Assembly (NCBI GenBank): GCA_045617505.1
Contig: JAZLIS010000068.1
Location: forward strand, 1 to 20,729
Reading direction: 5' to 3'
Length of the DNA: 20,729 bases
Source of the DNA: Cacconaster sp045617505
GTDB lineage: Bacteria > Bacteroidota > Bacteroidia > Bacteroidales > UBA932
Shown: positions 7,126 through 15,365 of the stretch, piece by piece
Position numbering within the stretch: position 1 is the first letter of the stretch
Layout of the letters: each line of letters opens with the position of its first letter
Notes under the pieces: model-generated
What the model was told of the DNA's origin: nothing
Databases searched by the model: none
The model's input: the letters and a program-made list of their open reading frames with translations, nothing else
Made by a program: the position numbers and the translations under genes

Positions 7126-7142
7126 CAATAGACTGAACGGCC

Positions 7143-8627
7143 ATGAAAAAATATGTACTTGCAATAGATCAGGGAACGAGCAGTTCCAGAGCGGTGGTAT
7201 TTGACAATAACGGCAATCCTCTGTCAGTATGTCAGAAGGAGTTTCCCCAGCATTTTCCGAAACCGGGATGGGTGGAGCACAATCCCATGGATATCTGGTC
7301 ATCCGAATCTTCCGTGATGGCGGAGGCTCTGACAAGTATCGGAGCCGGTGCCTCTGAAGTTGCAGCCATCGGCATCACCAACCAGCGTGAAACAACTGTG
7401 GTATGGGATGCGGTCACGGGAAAGCCGGTGTATAACGCCATCGTCTGGCAGGACCGCCGCACCTCCCAATACTGTGATTACCTCAAGGAATCCGGATATA
7501 CCGCTTTGATCAGAGAAAAGACAGGTCTAATAATTGATGCCTATTTCAGCGCTTCCAAAATCAGATGGATTCTGGAAAATGTCCCTTCAGCCAGAGAAAA
7601 GGCGGAAAAGGGAGAACTCCGTTTCGGAACGGTGGACAGCTGGTTGATATGGAATATGACGGAAGGAAAAGTCCACGTCACTGACGTTACCAATGCCTCA
7701 AGGACAATGCTCTTCAATATCAAGACATTGAAATGGGATGAGCAGTTGCTGGAACTCTTCGGTGTTCCCGCGTCGATGCTTCCCGAGGTCCGCTCTTCCA
7801 GCGAGATTTATGGGACTGCCTCCATTCTTGGGGGTGAGATTCCGATTGCCGGAATAGCGGGGGATCAGCAATCCGCTCTCTTCGGGCAGATGTGCGCTGA
7901 GCCCGGATCTGTCAAGAATACCTACGGCACCGGCTGCTTCCTTCTGATGAATACGGGAGGGGAGCCCATAGTATCGAAGAACAACCTGCTGACCACCATA
8001 GCCTGGCAAATTGATGGAAAGGTCAGTTATGCGCTTGAAGGCAGCATTTTCGTGGCTGGAAGTGTGGTTCAGTGGCTTCGCGACGGTCTTGGTATAATCA
8101 AGTCTTCGTCGGAGATAGAGGCTCTGGCCCGTAAGGTGGACAATTCGGGAGGGGTCTATTTCGTCCCGGCTCTTACCGGGCTGGGAGCCCCTTACTGGGA
8201 CCAGTATGCCAGAGGGACGATTGTCGGTCTGACTAGAGGTACTACCGCCGCGCATATTGCAAGAGCCGCGCTTGAAGGCATCGCTTTTCAGACTATGGAC
8301 ATTGTGGAGGCAATGGGGAAGGATGCCGGTATGCCCCTGAAGGAACTCAAGGTAGATGGGGGAGCCTCCAATAACAATCTTCTGATGCAGTTCCAGGCGG
8401 ACATTCTGGGTGTGGATGTCATTCGCCCGAAAGTGACTGAGACCACGGCCCTCGGGGCCGCATATCTTGCCGGGATCGCTGTCGGCTTCTGGAAAGGGAT
8501 TGATGACGTGAGGCAGCAGTGGCAGACGGACCGTGTATTCAGCCCTCAAGCCGATGAAGATGGAGTGGTTTCAGCCAGGAAAGCCTGGGCCGATGCAGTG
8601 AAAAGGACCTTGACAACAGAAAATTAA
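7143..8627 (+). CDS. glpK: Glycerol kinase
   Basis: This cytoplasmic FGGY-family kinase phosphorylates glycerol with ATP to glycerol 3-phosphate. The full family pattern is present in 494 residues: AIDQGTSSSRAVVFD (7-21) for phosphate binding, GITNQRETT with Arg82 and Glu83, Tyr134, and GIAGDQQSALFGQ with catalytic Asp241. Further matches are YGTGCFLLMNTG, LTGLGAPYWDQYARG and the C-terminal ATP-site DGGASNNNLLMQFQAD. These match the glycerol-contact residues of the E. coli enzyme (Arg83/Glu84/Tyr135/Asp245 in mature numbering). The gene has a -7 box close upstream and no Shine-Dalgarno. The aquaglyceroporin gene starts 7 nt after its stop, giving a compact uptake-and-trapping pair. No glycerol-3-phosphate dehydrogenase gene is present in the window. 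Confidence 0.97.
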   Translation: MKKYVLAIDQGTSSSRAVVFDNNGNPLSVCQKEFPQHFPKPGWVEHNPMDIWSSESSVMAEALTSIGAGASEVAAIGITNQRETTVVWDAVTGKPVYNAIVWQDRRTSQYCDYLKESGYTALIREKTGLIIDAYFSASKIRWILENVPSAREKAEKGELRFGTVDSWLIWNMTEGKVHVTDVTNASRTMLFNIKTLKWDEQLLELFGVPASMLPEVRSSSEIYGTASILGGEIPIAGIAGDQQSALFGQMCAEPGSVKNTYGTGCFLLMNTGGEPIVSKNNLLTTIAWQIDGKVSYALEGSIFVAGSVVQWLRDGLGIIKSSSEIEALARKVDNSGGVYFVPALTGLGAPYWDQYARGTIVGLTRGTTAAHIARAALEGIAFQTMDIVEAMGKDAGMPLKELKVDGGASNNNLLMQFQADILGVDVIRPKVTETTALGAAYLAGIAVGFWKGIDDVRQQWQTDRVFSPQADEDGVVSARKAWADAVKRTLTTEN

Positions 8628-8634
8628 ATGCTAT

Positions 8635-9363
8635 ATGTCACTGTTATACAAATGCTTCTTTGAATTTTTAGGGACTCTGGTCCTGATTCTTCTCGGAGAC
8701 GGTGTCTGCGCCTCCACCTCTCTGAACGGCACAAAAGGACACGGAGGGGGATGGGTTGTGATAACCCTCGGGTGGGGATTCGCCGTGATGTGCGGCGTCT
8801 TCATCGCAGGTCCGTGGTCCGGAGCGCATCTCAACCCCGCGGTAACTCTCGGGCTGGCCATTGCCGGCAAATTCGCATGGTGGGAGGTACTTCCGTACAT
8901 TTCGGCTCAGATGTTCGGCGGCTTCTTCGGGGCCCTGCTCGTATATCTTTTCTATAAGGACCATTACGACGCCACTGAGGATGGGGATGCCAAACTCGGG
9001 ACATTCTGTACGATGCCTGCAATCCCCAACAGGTGGCGCAATCTCTTCTGCGAATTTCTGGCCACCTGGCTTCTGGTTTTCTGTATTCTGGCATTCTCAC
9101 TGCCGGAAAATACGGCAGTTTCAGGGCTCGGGGCTTCGGGCGCATTCCCTGTGACAATGCTGATAATGTCAATCGGTATGTCGCTGGGAAGTGCAACCGG
9201 CTATGCCATCAATCCCGCGAGAGACCTTCCTCCACGCTGTGTTCACGCTATTGTCCCTATTAAAGATAAAGCTGCCGGCGGCTGGTACTACAGCTGGATA
9301 CCTGTAGCCGGTCCTCTTCTGGGAGCGGCATTTGCTGCAGTGACTTTTCTGCTGATATATTGA
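8635..9363 (+). CDS. glpF: Glycerol facilitator (aquaglyceroporin, MIP family)
   Basis: This inner-membrane channel lets glycerol diffuse into the cell for capture by glycerol kinase, encoded just upstream. The 242-residue protein has about six hydrophobic membrane segments and the two pore half-helix motifs: HLNPAVT (65-71) and INPARDLPPR (192-201). The Asp directly after the second NPAR is typical of glycerol-conducting members rather than strict water channels. The start ATG at 8635 lies 7 nt after the glpK stop. An ATG at 8628 is in another frame that does not encode the MIP sequence. The next gene begins 35 nt downstream on the same strand and may or may not be cotranscribed. Confidence 0.95.
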   Translation: MSLLYKCFFEFLGTLVLILLGDGVCASTSLNGTKGHGGGWVVITLGWGFAVMCGVFIAGPWSGAHLNPAVTLGLAIAGKFAWWEVLPYISAQMFGGFFGALLVYLFYKDHYDATEDGDAKLGTFCTMPAIPNRWRNLFCEFLATWLLVFCILAFSLPENTAVSGLGASGAFPVTMLIMSIGMSLGSATGYAINPARDLPPRCVHAIVPIKDKAAGGWYYSWIPVAGPLLGAAFAAVTFLLIY

Positions 9364-9398
9364 GAAGTTTTTTTGTAAACGACATTTTTTCTGCATAA

Positions 9399-12300
9399 AT
9401 GAAAAAGGCATCAATCATTTTCGCCCTGCTCCTTTCGTCATTGACGGTGTGGGCGATTACTCCGCTTTGGCTGCGGGACGTGGCAATCTCACCCGACGGG
9501 ACGCAGATTGCATTCTGTTACAAAGGTGATATCTGGTCCGTACCCTCTGACGGAGGCAAGGCTGTCCGCCTGACCACTCTCGGCAGTTACGAGGCTTACC
9601 CTGTCTGGAGTCCCGACGGCTCTTCCATTGCTTTTGCGAGCGACCGCAACGGTGGCTTCGACGTTTACATTATGCCCTCTTTCGGAGGAGGTGCCCGCAG
9701 GCTGACCTATAATTCGGCATCGGAGATACCTTCTGCCTTCACTCCGGACGGCAAGAACGTTCTTTTCAGCGCTTCCATTCAGGATCCGGCACAAAGTGCC
9801 CTCTTCCCTTATGCCGCGATGACGGAACTCTATTCCGTGCCCGTCAAGGGAGGAAAGACCACACAGGTTCTTGGAACCCCTGCGGAATATGTATCATACA
9901 GCCCCGACGGCAGGTTCTTCCTTTATCAGGACCGAAAGGGAGGCGAGGATGAATGGCGCAAGCATCACACCTCTTCTGTCACCAGAGATATCTGGAGATA
10001 TGATATGGCCACCGGAAAACATACCAACCTGACAAACCGCCCGGGCGAGGACCGCAATCCGGTGCTGAGCGCCGACGGAAAGAACGCCTATATTCTCAGT
10101 GAAGTTGACGGGGGAACGATGAATGTCTGGTCCATACCTTTAGCCGGAAAAGGAGCGCAGATGAAGCAGATAACGAATTTCGACACCCATCCGGTGCGTT
10201 TCCTTTCAAGAGGGGGTGATATGCTGTGTTTTACTTGGGACGGGGAGATATACACCTTGAAACCCGGTTCAATGCCGGAAAAAGTGGCGATTGACCTGAT
10301 TCTTGATGAAGAAAACAATACGGAAATGGCAAGCAGAAGTTCCGGCGCAACGGACGCTTCCGTAAGCCCTGACGGAAAGCAGATTGCCTTCATAGTACGA
10401 GGAGAAGTGTTCGTGACATCCGTGGAGTATAACACCACAAAGCAGATTACACATACGGCAGCGGCCGAGAGTAACGTTGATTTCGGCAAGGATGGACGTT
10501 CACTGGTCTATTCCAGCGAACGGGACGGTGTCTCCCAACTCTACGTCGCTGAAATAGTCCGCGAGGAGGACCCCGACTTCCCCAACGCTACTCTTGTCAA
10601 TGAGAAAAGGATTCTTCCTGACCTCAATGTGGAAAGGAACAGACCCAAGTATTCTCCTGACGGCAAGGAACTTGCCTTCATTGAGGGGAGGAGCCGTCTT
10701 ATGGTCCTGAATATGGACAGCGGACTTGCCCGTATGGTTACGGACGGAAGCGCCTGGTACAGCCGCAATCCAAAAGGCTTTGACTATGAATGGAGTCCCG
10801 ACGGCAAATGGTTTGCCATAGAGTTCACGGCAGCCGTCCACGAGCCATACAACGATATGGGACTGGTAAGTGCATCCGGTGGGGACATCACCAATCTGAC
10901 TGCCAGCGGCTATATGTCACATTCTCCGCGCTGGGTGCTGGACGGCGATGCAATCCTTTTCGAGAGTGAAATCTACGGGAAACGGGCCCATGCTTCATGG
11001 GGTTCTGAGGATGACGTGTTTCTGTGCTTTCTGAACAGGGCTGCTTTCGACAAATACAACCTCTCGAAGGAGGATTATGAACTGAGGAAGGAGTTGGAGA
11101 AGAAAAACAAGGATAAGAAGTCAAAGGAAGATACCGTGCAGACGGAAAAAAAAATCAACGTGGAACTGGAAGGAATCCGTGACAGGATTGTCAGGCTTAC
11201 TCCGAACAGCTGCAATCTCGGTGATGCCATCCTGAGTGCGGATGGGGAGAATCTCTACTATCTGGCCTCTTTCGAAGGGGGAATGGATCTCTGGAAGAAA
11301 AATCTCAGGGAGAGGGAGACAAAGCTTATCGTGAAATCTGCGGGTGGCGGACGGCTTGCCGCGACCAAGGATGGAAAGACCATCTTCCTGCTTGGCGGAA
11401 GTTTGAAGAAACTTGACGGAGACAAACTCAAGCCGGTCAACTTCAAGGCCGAATTCAAGCTGGACCACGATGCCGAACGGGAATATATGTTCGATTATGT
11501 CTATCGGGAGGCGAAAGAGCGCGCTTTCAGGGAAGATATGTTCGGAGTGGATTGGGATGCTATGAGTGCCGCATACCGCAAGTTCCTTCCCCATATTTCC
11601 AACGGTTACGATTTTGCTGAACTTCTCAGCGAGTGGCTTGGAGAGCTCAATGTTTCCCACTCCGGAGGACGTTTTTATCCGGCAGGTTCCAAGGAGCCTA
11701 CGGCTTCTCTCGGACTTCTCTTCGATTGGGCCTACACAGGCAAAGGCCTGAAAGTCTCCGAGATAGTCAAGGGTGGACCCTTTGACCACGATGGGATTGA
11801 CATAGTTTCCGGTGATGTGGTCACCGCTATCGACGGTATGGATGTAACCCCTGAACAGGATGTCAGCATACTGCTCTCCGGGAAAGCCGGCAGGAAGACG
11901 CTTGTCAGCATCAAGGGTAAGAAGGATGCAGTGGTGATTCCTGTGAGCGCTGCGAAAATGAAATCCCTCCTATATGACAGGTGGGTCAGGCAGCGCGCGG
12001 CCGATGTCGAGAAATGGTCCGGAGGGCGCCTCGGCTACGTGCATATCGCGTCTATGAACGACAACAGTTTCAGGACCCTCTATTCTGACGTGCTCGGAAA
12101 ATACAATAAGTGCGACGGTATAGTGATTGATACCCGTTTCAATGGGGGCGGACGTATGCACGAAGATATAGAAGTCCTCTTCAGCGGGGAAAAATACCTC
12201 ACTCAGGTCATCCGCGGACGTGAAAGCTGTGATATGCCGAGCCGTCGCTGGAACAAGCCCAGCATTATGGTACAGTGCGAGGCCAACTACAGCAATGCGC

Positions 12301-12584
12301 ACGGCACGCCGTGGGTCTATAGCAACCGTCATATCGGCAAACTGGTGGGGGCGCCTGTCCCCGGTACGATGAGCAGCGTCAACTGGATTACGATGCAGGA
12401 CCCGGATTTGGTCTTCGGAATACCGGTAATCGGATACAGAACGTCGGAAGGTACATATCTGGAGGGTTCCCAGCTTGAGCCGGACATCTATGTGCTCAAC
12501 TCCCCTGAGACGGTGGTGAAAGGGGAGGACTCACAGCTTCGCGCTGCTGTCAAGGCTCTTCTTGACGAGATAGACGGAAAATGA
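9399..12584 (+). CDS. Tricorn protease homolog, exported (S41-type serine peptidase with two beta-propellers and PDZ)
   Basis: Tricorn proteases degrade peptides released by larger proteases. Here the first ~19 residues form a signal peptide (cut likely after VWA), so the enzyme should act in the periplasm. Two WD40-like propellers follow: repeated SPDG-type blades run from about 25 to 300 and from about 315 to 680 (for example VSPDGKQIAF, YSPDGKELAF and WSPDGKWFAI). Then come a helical core, a PDZ domain (about 765-850) and the C-terminal S41 fold. The catalytic set appears intact: Ser753-His754 in NVSHSGG, nucleophile Ser965 in EANYSNAHG and Glu1022 in YLEGSQLEPD, close to Ser745/His746/Ser965/Glu1023 of the Thermoplasma enzyme. 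A Lys/Glu-rich linker (about 556-585) interrupts the second propeller, and its codons include a run of nine A (11146-11154). Length (1061) fits the family. Confidence 0.92.
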   Translation: MKKASIIFALLLSSLTVWAITPLWLRDVAISPDGTQIAFCYKGDIWSVPSDGGKAVRLTTLGSYEAYPVWSPDGSSIAFASDRNGGFDVYIMPSFGGGARRLTYNSASEIPSAFTPDGKNVLFSASIQDPAQSALFPYAAMTELYSVPVKGGKTTQVLGTPAEYVSYSPDGRFFLYQDRKGGEDEWRKHHTSSVTRDIWRYDMATGKHTNLTNRPGEDRNPVLSADGKNAYILSEVDGGTMNVWSIPLAGKGAQMKQITNFDTHPVRFLSRGGDMLCFTWDGEIYTLKPGSMPEKVAIDLILDEENNTEMASRSSGATDASVSPDGKQIAFIVRGEVFVTSVEYNTTKQITHTAAAESNVDFGKDGRSLVYSSERDGVSQLYVAEIVREEDPDFPNATLVNEKRILPDLNVERNRPKYSPDGKELAFIEGRSRLMVLNMDSGLARMVTDGSAWYSRNPKGFDYEWSPDGKWFAIEFTAAVHEPYNDMGLVSASGGDITNLTASGYMSHSPRWVLDGDAILFESEIYGKRAHASWGSEDDVFLCFLNRAAFDKYNLSKEDYELRKELEKKNKDKKSKEDTVQTEKKINVELEGIRDRIVRLTPNSCNLGDAILSADGENLYYLASFEGGMDLWKKNLRERETKLIVKSAGGGRLAATKDGKTIFLLGGSLKKLDGDKLKPVNFKAEFKLDHDAEREYMFDYVYREAKERAFREDMFGVDWDAMSAAYRKFLPHISNGYDFAELLSEWLGELNVSHSGGRFYPAGSKEPTASLGLLFDWAYTGKGLKVSEIVKGGPFDHDGIDIVSGDVVTAIDGMDVTPEQDVSILLSGKAGRKTLVSIKGKKDAVVIPVSAAKMKSLLYDRWVRQRAADVEKWSGGRLGYVHIASMNDNSFRTLYSDVLGKYNKCDGIVIDTRFNGGGRMHEDIEVLFSGEKYLTQVIRGRESCDMPSRRWNKPSIMVQCEANYSNAHGTPWVYSNRHIGKLVGAPVPGTMSSVNWITMQDPDLVFGIPVIGYRTSEGTYLEGSQLEPDIYVLNSPETVVKGEDSQLRAAVKALLDEIDGK

Positions 12585-12594
12585 CGTATATTTG
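12562..12594 (+). promoter_or_regulatory. Candidate promoter for the surE-lpxB transcript
   Basis: TATATTTG (12587-12594) matches the TAnnTTTG -7 consensus exactly and begins 3 nt after the tricorn stop codon. A TTG at 12562-12564 lies 22 nt before it, slightly longer than the usual 19-21. The surE ATG follows 23 nt after the box, leaving a very short leader. Confidence 0.5.
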
Positions 12595-12617
12595 CAGGAA
12601 TTGTAAATGTTTCTTTT

Positions 12618-13442
12618 ATGAAGATATTGGTGGTGAATGATGACGGTTATCAGGCTAAGGGGCTGCAGTCTCTGGTGAAAATACTCAAACCTTACGGAGA
12701 ATTGACGGTGGTTGCGCCCAAGGTCCATCAGTCCGGGATGTCGATGGCCGTCTCTCTCGGTCTGAGGCCGATTGCCGCCAAATATCTCGGCAGAATCGAC
12801 GGAGTGGAGTGGCACTATCTGGACGCAACCCCGGCAAGTTGTTCCAAATTCGCCCTTGACAGGATATTCGGGCCGGACAATCTTCCGGACATCATCGTGA
12901 GCGGCATCAACCACGGACTTAACTCTTCCACTGCCGTGTGGTACAGCGGCACCATAGGAGCTGCCAGAGAGGGGGCCCTGTTCGGAATCCCTGCAATAGG
13001 CGTCTCCCTCGACAACCTGTCCCATGACGCCGATTTCTCCACTGTTGAAAAACTTTTCCCTCCGATTTTTGAAAAGCTGTTGGAGGTGTCAAGGAAAGGG
13101 ATTGTCTATAATGTCAATTTTCCGGATCTTTCTCCTGAGGATATAAAGGGTGTCAAGGTGACAGTTCAGGGATATGAGAGCTGGATAGAGGAATTCGTCC
13201 CGTATGACGCAGGTCTCTACGAGAAGTTCGGTGTTCTAGCCGGCGGTGGTAACAACTTTCCACCGATTGTCCCGGAAGAGGGTGAGGAGTTCTATATGAT
13301 GGCGGGAGATGTTCTTGAGAGTCCCGACAATACCGAGTTTACGGACAACTATGCCAACGGGCACGGATATATCTCCATAACTCCGCAAAGCATTGACAAT
13401 ACGGATTTTGACGAGTTCCGGAGACTCCAGCACACCTTTTGA
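12618..13442 (+). CDS. surE: 5'/3'-nucleotidase SurE
   Basis: SurE is a divalent-metal-dependent phosphatase acting on nucleoside 5'- and 3'-monophosphates, with a survival or stress role in many bacteria. The 274-residue protein begins MKILVVNDDG with the metal-binding Asp8-Asp9, has VVAPKVHQSG with Ser39, and SGINHGLN with Asn98, which completes the metal site. YSGTIGAAREG (109-119) is the other family hallmark. It is somewhat longer than the E. coli protein (253), with the extra length toward the C-terminus, where the sequence becomes more acidic (PEEGEEF). Its stop TGA shares one base with the ATG of lpxB, indicating translational coupling. The two genes plausibly share the promoter candidate directly upstream. 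Confidence 0.95.
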   Translation: MKILVVNDDGYQAKGLQSLVKILKPYGELTVVAPKVHQSGMSMAVSLGLRPIAAKYLGRIDGVEWHYLDATPASCSKFALDRIFGPDNLPDIIVSGINHGLNSSTAVWYSGTIGAAREGALFGIPAIGVSLDNLSHDADFSTVEKLFPPIFEKLLEVSRKGIVYNVNFPDLSPEDIKGVKVTVQGYESWIEEFVPYDAGLYEKFGVLAGGGNNFPPIVPEEGEEFYMMAGDVLESPDNTEFTDNYANGHGYISITPQSIDNTDFDEFRRLQHTF

Positions 13443-14557
13443 TGAAATTCTATATCATAGCGGGTGAGGCATCCGGTGATTTGCACGGCTCGGCGCTTAT
13501 GACCGGGCTGTTCAGGGCGGACTCCTCCTGTGAAATCCGTTTCTGGGGAGGAGACAGGATGGCTTCCGTCGGTGGAACAATGGTCCGGCATTATGGTGAA
13601 ACGGCCGTGATGGGCTTCACGGAAGTTTTCGGCAAGGCTGGCGCCATTCTTTCCAATCTCCGTCTATGCAAGAAGGACATATTGTCCTGGTCACCCGATG
13701 CTGTCATCCTCATCGATTATCCGGGCTTCAACCTGCGTATTGCCCGCTTTGCCAAGTCCCACGGCTTCAAGGTATTCTATTATATTCCACCGAAAGTCTG
13801 GGCACGTGGTCACCGGAGAATCTCCCTTCTCGACCGCTATACAGACCGGGTCTTTTCCATTTTTCCCTTTGAGTACGATTATCTCTCAGCAAGAGGCATC
13901 AGAGTTGAGTACGTGGGTAATCCTCTTGTGGATATGGTTGACAATCACAGTTTCTCACCAGTTTGCGGAGGCGGGCCGACAATCGCCCTTCTCCCCGGAA
14001 GCCGCCATGCGGAGTTGAAATTCCTGATGCCGCGTTTCGCGGAACTTGAACGGCTCGTGCGTTCGGACAGCCGTTTTGGAAGATATCAGCTGGTGATTGC
14101 CGCCTCTCCATTGATGAAAGAGGCGGATTATCTGTCATATCTTCCGTCAGACACATCTGTGAAAATAGTGTTAGGGGAAACTTATAATGTTCTGCATCAG
14201 GCGGATGCTGCAATTGTATGTTCCGGTACGGCAAGTCTTGAAGCAGCTTTGACAGGAACTCCTCAGGTTGTCTGCTATGGCTTCAGTGCCTTGACATACG
14301 CTTTGGCGAGGATTCTTGTCAGCGGGATAAAGTATATAAGTCTGGCCAATCTTATAACGGACCGTCTTCTTTTCAAGGAACTGATTCAGAATGAAGCCTC
14401 TCCGAAGAAGATGCACTCCTGTCTGGCTGAATTGCTGCCGGGAAGCGCGGTCCGGGACAAGATGCTCTCCGGATACCGTGAACTGCGTGTCCGGCTTGGG
14501 GATGGCGGTGCAGTGGACAGAGTTGCCGAGGCCGTTGTTGCCGAATGCAAAATTTAG
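13442..14557 (+). CDS. lpxB: Lipid-A-disaccharide synthase
   Basis: LpxB (GT19) is a peripheral inner-membrane glycosyltransferase that joins UDP-2,3-diacylglucosamine and lipid X to give the lipid A disaccharide. The 371-residue protein starts FYIIAGEASGDLHGS (3-17), has LIDYPGFNLR with Asp92 corresponding to the catalytic Asp of the E. coli enzyme, and YYIPPKVWARG (113-123). VGNPLVD (158-164), LLPGSR (183-188) and VCSGTASLEAAL follow in the nucleotide-binding half. I start it at the ATG at 13442, which overlaps the surE TGA as TGATG; an in-frame TTG one codon earlier is less likely. No other lpx gene is in the window. The next gene starts 16 nt after its TAG. Confidence 0.95.
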   Translation: MKFYIIAGEASGDLHGSALMTGLFRADSSCEIRFWGGDRMASVGGTMVRHYGETAVMGFTEVFGKAGAILSNLRLCKKDILSWSPDAVILIDYPGFNLRIARFAKSHGFKVFYYIPPKVWARGHRRISLLDRYTDRVFSIFPFEYDYLSARGIRVEYVGNPLVDMVDNHSFSPVCGGGPTIALLPGSRHAELKFLMPRFAELERLVRSDSRFGRYQLVIAASPLMKEADYLSYLPSDTSVKIVLGETYNVLHQADAAIVCSGTASLEAALTGTPQVVCYGFSALTYALARILVSGIKYISLANLITDRLLFKELIQNEASPKKMHSCLAELLPGSAVRDKMLSGYRELRVRLGDGGAVDRVAEAVVAECKI

Positions 14558-14565
14558 TATATTTA
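14535..14565 (+). promoter_or_regulatory. Possible internal promoter before the HAMP receptor gene
   Basis: TTG (14535-14537) is followed after 20 nt by TATATTTA (14558-14565), one mismatch from TAnnTTTG. The box begins right after the lpxB stop and ends 8 nt before the next ATG, so the transcript would be nearly leaderless. This could be chance. Confidence 0.35.
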
Positions 14566-14573
14566 CCGTTTGT

Positions 14574-15365
14574 ATGAAACGAATCGGAATAAAGACCAAG
14601 GTCCTTTACGGCTGTCTCGTAATAGGCATCGTACTCTTCTTTGCAGGTACGGTCTCCATCTTCGAATATACCCGCACCAACCGTTACGTGGCCGATGTTA
14701 TAACCGACAACATCAACAGTATCAACACGTCCAGAGAATTGCTGTACGTGACTGAGGCATACAATTCCGACCTCATGTACGAACTTGTAATCAACGACTC
14801 GGCCGATTCTGTCAGTAACTTCTCCGCTTTCAGGGACAACAGCCTCGTCAATTCTCTGGAGAATCTGCGGGACAAATTCACTGATCCAAGGGAGATTGCA
14901 GCGGCAGACTCTGTGGTATATGCATACGTGGCATATATGCAGGTGGCTTCCGAGGCTGAAAAGGTATGGAATTATGACTACAATATCAGAAGTGAATGGT
15001 TTTTTAACCGCCTTCAGCCCATACATCTTGAGTTCCGCAGATATCTGATGCAATTGACTCAGGTATGTCAGGACACTCTGACTGAAAACTCTTCTGACCT
15101 GCAGGCCCGTTTTTACAGGGGTCTTATGCCGGGTGTCATTTCCGGTATCTTCGGGATAATATTGGTGATGTTCCTCAACTACTATCTGCGGCACTATATG
15201 ATAAATCCGGTTCTCAAGATAACGGGAGGAATAAAGAGATACAGGCAGTTCGGAAGGGACTATGACATTAAGGTGGATTCGGATGACGAGATATCCGAAC
15301 TCAATGAAGTGGTTAAGGACATAGTCGATTTGAACCAGTCCTACAGGAAACAGCTCAAAAAATGA
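14574..15365 (+). CDS. Membrane receptor-like protein: periplasmic helical domain plus HAMP, no output domain
   Basis: I recognise the architecture but not a named gene. The 263 residues show TM1 (about 10-30), a periplasmic, mostly helical segment (about 31-182) like the four-helix-bundle sensors of chemoreceptors and kinases, and TM2 (about 184-205). A HAMP domain follows (about 204-256), with Pro212 in MINPVLKI and Glu239 in DDEISELN at the conserved places. The protein ends at QLKK right after the HAMP, with no kinase, cyclase or methyl-accepting output domain. The start is the ATG at 14574; the frame is open farther upstream only within lpxB. Its stop overlaps the trkH start as ATGA (4 nt), so translation is coupled. 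A role in sensing ionic or osmotic conditions and acting on TrkH is inference from this coupling. Confidence 0.75.
   Translation: MKRIGIKTKVLYGCLVIGIVLFFAGTVSIFEYTRTNRYVADVITDNINSINTSRELLYVTEAYNSDLMYELVINDSADSVSNFSAFRDNSLVNSLENLRDKFTDPREIAAADSVVYAYVAYMQVASEAEKVWNYDYNIRSEWFFNRLQPIHLEFRRYLMQLTQVCQDTLTENSSDLQARFYRGLMPGVISGIFGIILVMFLNYYLRHYMINPVLKITGGIKRYRQFGRDYDIKVDSDDEISELNEVVKDIVDLNQSYRKQLKK

Larger units (their letters stand above)
6948..7142. promoter_or_regulatory. Divergent intergenic region between the dehydratase gene and glpK
   Basis: This 195-nt AT-rich spacer must hold the start signals of both divergent transcripts. It contains a C10 run (6982-6991), a 14-bp palindrome (7034-7047), a perfect minus-strand TAnnTTTG match (TAAATTTG, 7056-7063), a T7A7 block (7069-7082) and the glpK -7 box (7118-7125). 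No small gene or structured RNA was recognised. Confidence 0.6.

Noticed and set aside
7698..8549. 283-codon open frame on the minus strand
   Set aside because: It is antisense to glpK, which has a complete set of family motifs. The frame looks like a by-product of glpK codon use.
13439..13441. TTG start for lpxB one codon upstream
   Set aside because: The ATG at 13442 gives the usual MKFYIIAGEASGD start and a TGATG overlap with surE, which is the commoner arrangement.
14391..14573. Longer N-terminus for the HAMP receptor starting at 14391
   Set aside because: This stretch overlaps the conserved C-terminal coding part of lpxB in another frame and would place non-membrane, Arg/Cys-rich residues before TM1. 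The ATG at 14574 gives a normal signal-anchor start.
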